From positions 8,680,001 through 8,744,000 of the forward strand of contig JAHQIY010000002.1 in assembly GCA_019054805.1 (NCBI GenBank): a DNA stretch of 64,000 nucleotides. Direction: 5' to 3'. The DNA is from Brachionus manjavacas. Its lineage: Eukaryota; Rotifera; Eurotatoria; Ploima; Brachionidae. Shown here piece by piece: positions 56,956 to 64,000 of this stretch (its first letter is position 1; every line of letters starts with the position of its first letter). Below the pieces are notes generated by a model, which searched no databases, was not told the origin of the DNA, and was given only the letters and a program-made list of their open reading frames with translations. The position numbers and the translations under genes were made by a program.

Positions 56956-57724
56956 CTAGAAAACAGGAAGCAAAAAAGATTTCTTGGCGAACAAGAATCA
57001 AACTGGCTACAAATACTAAGCGTTGTCCCACAAGGATCTGTCCTTGGCCCTACACTCTTCGTCATCTACATCAACGACATCACCGATGAAATTACCAATC
57101 AGGCCAAAAGTTACGCCGATGACACGAAAATTTTAGCCAAAATTGATCCAAAACACACAGTAAACAGCATCACCAGTTTACAAAACGACATAGACACAAT
57201 CAACGACTGGTTAAAGAAGTGGTTGATGATGTTAAACATATTGAAATGCAAAGTAATGCATACCGGTAAAAAAAACCCAAAAGCAACCTACACAATGTTA
57301 GACCACAGCTCAAAAATAAACATTTAAATAACCGAAACTTCATGTGAAATTTTTATCTCTAATGATCTAAAGCCATCACACCAAGTCAGTAAATCCACTG
57401 CCAACGCTTACTCTATTCTTAGCTCATTAAAGAACGCATTTACGTTAAAAGACGCCACACTTTGGAAAAAGCTTTACACATGTATTCAAATTTAGAGCTT
57501 GTAAACTGCTACGCTAAACCGCTATGCTCGGAGCCGCGAGGAGGTCACAGAGGACACTTCAGGCGCGAAATGGTAAGATGTTGTAATCCTAGGCACAATT
57601 TTTTCAACAAAAGAATTGCTAATATTTGGAACGGCCTACCAGATAATGTCATCAAATCAACTAAAGCAACCTTTTTTTTTTCTTAAAAAAATAAAAGATA
57701 AATTATTTAATTTTTATTAAAAAA

Positions 57725-59499
57725 TTATTCTTCAACAAAAGGAATGCTTAATTCTGGCTTGAGATCTATTTTTCGCTCTTTAAAGTCCTTTATGATGCTG
57801 TCTAGGCTTAAAATTTCATCGTAAGTTATTTGAGCATCGAAAATTCCATTAAAATGCCTTTCATTAACTGACTTTATCTTATTTCCGGATATGTCAAGTG
57901 TATTCAATTTGATAAATCTTTCAAACAAATTTTCATCAAGCTCTGAAATTTCGTTGTTGTTCAAATAAATTCGCTGCAAATTTGGCATTTTATGCAACCA
58001 AATGGCCGAAGCAGACTTTAATTTATTAAAGCCCAAATTAATTATTTTTAAATTACTCTGATAATTGAAACAATTGTCAGGTATTGTTTCTATTTGATTG
58101 CTTGATAGACTCAGCACTTCCAACTCTGGCAACAAATCGAATAAATTATCCAATTTTTTGATTTTATTATTGTCAAGGCTCAGAATCTTTAATTTTGGTA
58201 CACATTGAAAAAACTCTTTGCTTAGCTTTGAGTCAAGATCACACTCGGCCAAGATTAGATCTTGTAAATTTTGGAGCCCTTCGAAACAAAAAAACGAAAT
58301 TTTGTCCAAACTAATCTTGGACAAATTTAACTTTTTCAAATTTTTTAGACCTAAAAATTGGCCGTATTCTAAAGATGAAATTAAAAAGTTGTGCGACAAA
58401 TTTAGAGCTTCCAATTGATCTAAATTTTTGAACCAACTTTTGTCAATAAAGTCAATTTCATTTTTTCTTAAATTTAAATCTTTCAAATTTTTGAGTGAGT
58501 CAAATGCATCTTTGTGAATAGACTGAATTGAATTGTTAGACAAGTCTAAATAGAGAAGACTTGACAAATTTTTGAACAAGCACTTGTCAATTAAGATCAG
58601 CTTATTTTCATGCAAATTTAACAACTTCAGCTGGTGCAAATCGCGGCAAAACTCAGCGCCCAAATGACTCAAATTGTTAATTTCTAGATTGAGAATCTTT
58701 AAGGACTCCAAGCCGTCCAGTTCATGGTCAAGTCTGGTGAGAAAGTTTTCTGATAAGTTCAAGGTGTGCAAATTTTTAAACAGGCTAAAGCATTTAGGCT
58801 CAACAGATGTAATTTGGGTATTGCTCAAGTCAATTTTGTCGCATAATTTGACATCTTCGACATGGGATATTTTGGACAGGTCTGAGCTGAGCCATATGTC
58901 CTGACGGTTCGAGTGAGCCGGATGGCGGTTAAGCAAAGGATCAAATTGTTTCAGTAAATAAAATGCAAAAAGCTTTTCCTTTAAATTCCTTAAGAAATTT
59001 AAGTTTATAAATTTTGAAATATTACTTGATCAAGATAATCGATTAGAAATTTTTCCGAATTTTTATAATTCAAAATCAGACCTCTTGAAATAAAAAAATA
59101 AATAATTAAATTTTTTTTTATTCTAAATTACTCAATTGTTTCAAGAATATATGAAGGAATGTATTGTTTGAGCAAAATTAATTTTCCAATGATGGAATTG
59201 TCTTCATTGTACGGACATGGGAGATATATGAGAAATTTTTCTTTAAATATAAAAGATTTAATTTCTTCCCTTTCATTGATTTCGATGGGCAAAGTGATTT
59301 TCTCGTCCAAAAATGAATCTCTAAAATGATGAATAGTTCGCATGAATTTCTCTCTCAGTAGCATTATCTGTTCTTTGTTTAGTTTGTATTCATTCCTTGG
59401 AACTTCTAGCAATTCATCAATTTGACGGTCTATTTTTTGTCTAATGCCATCAAAATGCTCCAAAATGATGGACTTCAATTCGTTTTCATTTACATTCAT
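57725..59499 (-). CDS. Leucine-rich-repeat protein with unknown N-terminal domain
   Basis: Three exons on the minus strand (59499-59132, 59083-59026, 58978-57725) join in phase with GT/AG borders and introns of only 48 and 47 nt, giving 559 codons. The start ATG at 59499 opens MNVNENELKSIILEHFDGIR. Residues 1-~160 form a charged, probably helical domain with no recognised motif. From ~165 to ~525 there are roughly a dozen LRRs of 22-25 residues with the LxxLxLxxNxL pattern (NLHTLNLSENFLTRLDHELD; SLLYLDLSNNSIQSIHKDAF; ELEVLSLSSNQIETIPDNCF). There is no signal peptide or transmembrane segment in this model, so an intracellular protein-binding role is inferred; I do not know the partner. A minus-strand AATAAA lies a few bases after the stop (57713-57718). 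Confidence 0.8.
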
Positions 59500-60650
59500 T
59501 TCTTGAATTGAAAATCAAAATAGCTTTTTCTTTTTGATCTTAAAATAAAATTTGTCATAAATAATATTCAAAAAATTTTCTAAATATAATTAAAGTTTGG
59601 CACTTGTTTTTATTCTATTTTAAGACTTTTGATTTAGATTTTTATTGTGTAAGGATAATTGTAACGCTGGTTAAATGTGTTAAAGGGGCGATATATTTTA
59701 AAGGTAAAGTTATTTTACTGAATTTCATCATCAAGGTCTTAATACCAAAAGAACTAAAAAAAATAAAATAAATTTTTACAATCGACTAAATTTTTAGAAT
59801 TATTTTTAATTAGTATTTTAGTGAAACTATCTCAAATGGTTATTCTAAGCAGTTAATCAGGTTTCACTCAATTTTGACAAAAATTCACCCATTTCCCCAT
59901 TAAATTTATAGATATCTCAAATAAAAAATCATTTATTCAAAGGGCAAAAAAGGTAAGAATATATGTTAGATTTATTAGATTAAAATGTTTAAAAGGTCGA
60001 TTTAAACATTTTGATTTTAATCATTTTTGATTTAAATTTATGACCTATTCATTTATAATAACTTTATTTTTAAATTTAAAAAAAAATCAACTAAAAATAT
60101 CTCTACGCAAACTTTTAAAGTTTTATGAAAAAAAGTATAAAATCAGTGGTAAAGGGGTGAATTTGGAATAACTTGAAGTAAAGCTTACAAAATGGAGCGT
60201 TGGCTCATCTTAATTAAAAATAATCTTTTTTTTTTATTTGGAATCCATTACTAAAATTTAAAATAATTTTCATACTCTTAAGCAAGACACAAGATTCAGT
60301 TTTTCGTATTGTAAGCAGATCGTCAATACATAAATAAAAAAAATGAAATCAATTAAAAATATTGAATTAAAAAAAATTAAGAAACTTAAAATATAATGTG
60401 TATTGAGATTTTTTTGTGTGTTGTGTCAAATAAAAATTATTCGTGTGAAAATATATTTTTTGGTTTCCAACAGATATATCCCATATTCAAAAGAATAAAT
60501 TAATTTTGGAAAAATAAAGAATATTGTAAACATTTCTAGAAGCTTTTTCAACATATTTTTGTATTAAATTTAATGTTTTATTTCTAAAAAGTTTTATATT
60601 TATTAAAGATTAAAGATTAAAGATTGTTTTAGTTATTTTTAAATTATAAA
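59500..60650. other. Intergenic stretch, nothing recognised
   Basis: AT-rich, no coding frame. It probably contains the promoter of the LRR gene (minus strand). A short (AAAGATT)n run lies at 60602-60626. Confidence 0.45.
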
Positions 60651-61190
60651 TAGGAAGTCTTTGAATTGGCGAGTTTCCAGCCGATAGTGTAAGGTTCGAT
60701 CAGCCGCTCTAAATAAGTGTAGCGAGCAAAAGGTCTAAGGTTCGAGTCCTCCCAGAGGAATTCGAAGAACAAAGTTAAAAATGGGACAGTTTGCGGTTGC
60801 AAAGGATCATCAACACCAAAGGCTCTTCTGCAAGCGCGTAGGGCTAACTACCCGACCGCCTAAGTATAAAAACACGCTACAAAGAAATCAAGAAATCAGA
60901 AAGTTAAAATCGACACTGATGTACTGTAGCCAATTTTGGGGGATGTGTGAATCTGACAAGGAAAGCCTGAAAACATTCCACATTGGAAGCCTACGGAGGA
61001 TCCTCGGGATACACTGGCCTGAGACATTGTTAAGTGCTGACTTGAACACAAGAACAAATTGAGAGCTATTAAGTCACTGTGTCAATAATAAAAGACTGCG
61101 ATGGCTTTTGCATGCACTTAGAACGAAAGAAACACGAATACCTAAAAGAACCCTTCAATGGACACCTCAAGGGCGATAAAGGGTGAATAA
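60650..61190 (+). pseudogene. LINE C-terminal fragment preceded by tRNA-like sequence
   Basis: Frame 60781-61062 ends with a typical non-LTR C-terminus: STLMYCSQFWGMCESDKESL, then KTFHIGSLRRILGIHWPETL. It is followed after a stop by RLRWLLHALRTKETRIPKRT and LQWTPQGR. The RT catalytic region is missing. Upstream, 60660-60765 has a GGTTCGAGTCCTCCC box and an A-box-like GGCGAGTTTCC, suggesting a tRNA-derived (SINE-like) head or a chance match. Confidence 0.65.
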
Positions 61191-61368
61191 GGAAAAAAAA
61201 ATTAGCAAATAGTAATGAAATTTTTTCAATAAAATTTTTTTAAAAATAATTTTTTTTAAATTTATTATTAATTAATAATTAAATGTGCTTTAAAAAAAAA
61301 ATAAATTAAGTGATGTGTTAAACAATCTTTTAACCAGAGATAAATGCCCTTGAACATTAGAATTTTTA

Positions 61369-62370
61369 TTAAATTATACTGTACTTTTTCAATCTTCTAA
61401 AGAAAAGCTTTTTTGCAAATTCGTACAAATCTAAGTCGAGTAGATTAAGTTGCTTGACTCTTTTATGAATAGAATTTTGCTCCTCTATAGTATTGTCTGT
61501 ACTGGACTCTTTAAAGAATGAGTCTGCAAAACTATTGTTATTATTCTGGAGATCGTTGATGAAATAAAGTTTTTTTTCAAATACTTTTTCGAACAATTTT
61601 TGTGAATAAAACTGATATTCAGTCAGACCGAAGAAAGTGAGTTCTCTTAGGTTCTTTTTTGCTTCAGCTAATAATTCTAGACCAGTTTTTTGATCGCATT
61701 CATAGCTACGGTCGGAAAGCATCCATGTTTGTCTATTGATTGCCAAATTGTATTTACATGCTAAAAATTCTTCCAGTGATGGCTGCCAGAGATCGGAGTT
61801 ATTGAAACATTTTTTATAGTTTCTAAACAAACAAGTATTTTTATCGGTTTTGTGAATCCAAGGCGCACCACGGACCAATTGTTTCCACTCACTAATATAC
61901 CTTTTTATAGGGTTTCGCAAAAAGGTGAAAAAATAAAAAGTTTTATTAGGATAAATTTTTGGAAGGCACGTTTTATATCTGGTTAAACTTGGATGAACAC
62001 CACAATCAACCCTTAGGTCTTCATGCTTGTGAAACCATTTTGTTGAGTTCACAATTGAAAAATCAAATAAATCCACACACTTGTACTCTTCCTTGTATCC
62101 ACTTCTTGTTAGGCTGTAATTTGAAAAAGAACGGCATATCCTTTTTGAATCATGATAGACCAAATTTTTTCGTAGAAAAACTTTAAAATTTTCACCACTT
62201 GTTTTCTGAATGTGAAGAAAGACAAGAACGTTTTTTTCAATATTAAAATTTAAAAAATTTAGTTTATTCTTTTTTTCTCGGTTATTGATGAGAAAGTTAG
62301 TTGAAAAATATGCCAAGATTATAAAGGGAAAAAAAAAGATGACTTTTTTCCTTTTTAAATTTAGCAGCAT
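61369..62370 (-). CDS. Heparan-sulfate 6-O-sulfotransferase-like enzyme
   Basis: A single-exon 333-codon gene. It begins with a short basic segment and one hydrophobic helix (VIFFFPFIILAYFSTNFLI, about residues 10-28), the type II Golgi anchor usual for sulfotransferases. The PAPS 5'-phosphosulfate loop is FLHIQKTSGENF (residues 51-62; most family members have KTGG). DCGVHPSLT (His125) aligns with the family's catalytic-His region. FLRNPIKRYISEWKQLVRGA (Arg152, Ser160) is the 3'-phosphate-binding segment. The family signature also shows as EFLACKYNLAINRQTWML and NLRELTFFGLTEYQFYSQKL. The predicted reaction is transfer of sulfate from PAPS to the 6-OH of glucosamine in heparan sulfate chains. 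The length is slightly shorter than vertebrate HS6STs. The start is the first Met, directly before the anchor. It stands apart from its neighbours; no cluster context. Confidence 0.85.
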   Translation of the reverse strand: MLLNLKRKKVIFFFPFIILAYFSTNFLINNREKKNKLNFLNFNIEKNVLVFLHIQKTSGENFKVFLRKNLVYHDSKRICRSFSNYSLTRSGYKEEYKCVDLFDFSIVNSTKWFHKHEDLRVDCGVHPSLTRYKTCLPKIYPNKTFYFFTFLRNPIKRYISEWKQLVRGAPWIHKTDKNTCLFRNYKKCFNNSDLWQPSLEEFLACKYNLAINRQTWMLSDRSYECDQKTGLELLAEAKKNLRELTFFGLTEYQFYSQKLFEKVFEKKLYFINDLQNNNNSFADSFFKESSTDNTIEEQNSIHKRVKQLNLLDLDLYEFAKKLFFRRLKKYSII

Positions 62371-62399
62371 TTCTTATGGAATTATGTGAATTTTGCTTT

Positions 62400-63670
62400 A
62401 TACATAAAATCTGAAAAATAAAATACAGAAATATAAGTTGATTTCTTTGAAAACAGAAAAAAAAATTACTAATAGATTAAACGTGTTTTAAAGCCAGGAG
62501 AATGAACCACAATTTTAAAAAATTCTTAAAATGCTAAAAATGAAAAAAATTTTCCTTGAAAAAATTGTTTATGAAATTGCTATTATATTTTCCAGGTCTG
62601 ATTCTTTTGTTATGCTAAATTTTGGTAATTGCATTGTTGAATCTGAATTGCTCTTATATAACTGAGACTTGAGAACAAATCTAAAACTTCGAACTAATAG
62701 AGGTTAATGTGATTCGGTTTAAATTTAATTATTAATTTGAGGTTTTAGACTTTTTAAATTTAATTTTTGACTTTTTAAAAGCGATTTTTAAAATTTTTGA
62801 TGCAAAGCCCAATGCAGCAAAAATTCGAATCTGTCAAGAAAATTTTTTTTCAAAAAAAAATATTCCACGCTCTTCAACAAGCTTGGTTTTCGTAGAAAAA
62901 ATTTCAGGACGCCTTTGCTTAGGTGTGAATGCTCTTTAATTTTTGATACTTAAATTTAAAACTAATTATTGTCTAGAAATAATTTTTTTGATTTTTGAAT
63001 TCATATCCTTAAATGGTTGTCAATTTTTACCAAGTTTAATTGTCTAGATTTAAAAAGATAGTTTTTCTGGGTTCCTTTAAACTTCTTTAAAATTTCTGTT
63101 AAGACCCAAGTCTTGATTTGTCTCTATTTTTATATACAGCTATTTAATAAGATTAACTGCATCTAACGCACACCAAAACATCAGATTCCAATAGAACATT
63201 TACAATCAAATTTCTTGTAAAAGTCTAACGAGGCTTTTTACAATTCCACTTTTACAAATAGGACTGAATGTGGTAAAATTTCCTTTATATGTATCTATTT
63301 TTTATTTGATGTTACATACAAGCTTACTTATTCTGGATAACCACAAATAACCGGTAAAACACTAGTAAGGATAGGCTTTTCACAATTATGGTAAAACTTG
63401 GTCCGTTTTTTTTGTGATTTTTCTTTTTCTTTAACAGAGCCGAAAGGTCCGAAAGAGAACTTTGGAAAGATCACTTTTAAAAACTCTATCCGAATTGAAA
63501 CTGCTAAAAAATAGAACTGGAAATCAAACACTTGCTCGTGTTGATACTAGTTAATAAAAAAAAAAAATACTACTGCTGTCACCAAATCGCTAGTTGTTAC
63601 CGACAAAGTAATTTTAAATTTATTTTCTTGTTAGAACAAAACCATAAATTTTTTATTTTTTTTTAAGAGT
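62400..63670. other. Intergenic stretch
   Basis: AT-rich. The frame 63328-63531 (minus; ends NCEKPILTSVLPVICGYPE) is not recognised and has no supporting context. Promoter sequence for the sulfotransferase gene should lie just above 62370. Confidence 0.45.
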
Positions 63671-63672
63671 TA

Positions 63673-63989
63673 ATGAATTTCAATAGTATTGGCACGAGTA
63701 TTCCATTGAGCAATAAACTAAAACATGCCGTAAAGAAAAACATAAAACCTCTTTTTTAACCTTCAGATTCTGTTCAAGAAAAACAGAATGCTTTTTCAAA
63801 ACTGAATCCTCTTAAGATGAGCCAAAGTTTAAGTATTAATGAGGATAATATGGTTCTGAAAAAAAGAGATTTTATTATCCCAATAATTATACAAAAAAAG
63901 TACGCATTATATTTTTATTTTTTTTAAATTTTAACTTTCTAAAAAGTGATGAAATAGAAAATGCATATTTAAATAAGAATGAAAATTAG
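63673..63989 (+). CDS. Tentative three-exon small gene, unknown product
   Basis: Exons 63673-63697, 63767-63899 and 63947-63989 have GT/AG borders, introns of 69 and 47 nt (like those of the LRR gene) and matching phases (1 and 2). They give a 66-codon frame from an ATG to a TAG. The middle exon has good coding character (SVQEKQNAFSKLNPLKMSQS, LSINEDNMVLKKRDFIIPII). The protein is hydrophilic with one Ile-rich stretch and no recognised domain. It may instead be the start of a longer gene running off the window. Confidence 0.3.
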
Positions 63990-64000
63990 GATTGAATATA

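Larger units (their letters stand above)
55275..57690 (+). mobile_element. LINE family C retrotransposon, split by a piggyBac-like element
   Basis: The 5' part (55275-55440) encodes MDILFLDFAKAFDT, the first RT catalytic box. Beyond the insertion (56956 onward) the frame continues [55 protein letters not shown] (intact YADD), then IFISNDLKPSHQVSKSTANA and, after a deletion and shifts, HNFFNKRIANIWNGLPDNVI to about 57690. Removing the insertion with a 4-bp overlap restores the RT reading frame (SFLENRKQK). Confidence 0.8.

Noticed and set aside
60603-60626. AAAGATT tandem repeat as a CRISPR-like or regulatory array
   Set aside because: Simple microsatellite of about three units without spacers; the genome is eukaryotic.
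60660-60765. Functional tRNA gene
   Set aside because: A- and B-box-like words are present but no acceptor stem or anticodon arm can be drawn.

Overview
The window is very AT-rich animal nuclear DNA: spliced genes with AT-rich introns (several only 40-70 nt, others of many kb), poly(A) signals, long gene-poor stretches and a heavy load of decayed transposable elements. The gene content (fibrinogen-related secreted protein, GH116 glucosylceramidase, heparan-sulfate 6-O-sulfotransferase-like enzyme) and the look of the transposases suggest a small invertebrate. A monogonont rotifer such as Brachionus is my best guess, by recollection of similar proteins and not by any search.

Layout. 1-18.6 kb holds no confident host gene. 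It carries LINE remnants, a 1.1 kb long-TIR element (3457-4532), a LINE (5473-9370, minus) split by two Ginger-like integrase elements (6474-8822), and a Tc1-like element (15648-16533). 18685-26012 (+) is a four-exon secreted coiled-coil plus fibrinogen-domain gene; its 5.9 kb first intron holds a hAT-like MITE, a LINE fragment and a dead Tc1/mariner copy. 26286-51468 (-) contains two tandem non-lysosomal glucosylceramidase (GBA2-like) genes. Copy A (26286-35770) splices into an intact 818-codon frame. Copy B (35979-51468) has the same architecture but one frameshift in an A homopolymer. Their introns hold foldback elements, a GGCC-rich hAT palindrome with a perfect 8-bp target duplication, a MULE lacking its DDE core and several LINE pieces. 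51.9-57.7 kb is a transposon graveyard with clear nesting (Tc1 in MULE; hAT MITE in piggyBac-like element in LINE). 57725-59499 (-) is a three-exon leucine-rich-repeat gene and 61369-62370 (-) an apparently complete single-exon sulfotransferase. A tentative three-exon micro-gene lies at the right edge.

The most interesting signal is in the GBA2 pair. The two copies differ at the protein level and even in intron positions, so the duplication is old. Yet two patches (about 1.03 kb and 0.48 kb), one running through intron sequence, are about 99% identical by eye, which is the pattern expected of recent ectopic gene conversion. The one frameshift in copy B lies inside the larger patch.

Exon-intron structures were derived by hand from splice motifs, reading phase and family conservation. 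All family assignments are from pattern recognition without database searches.
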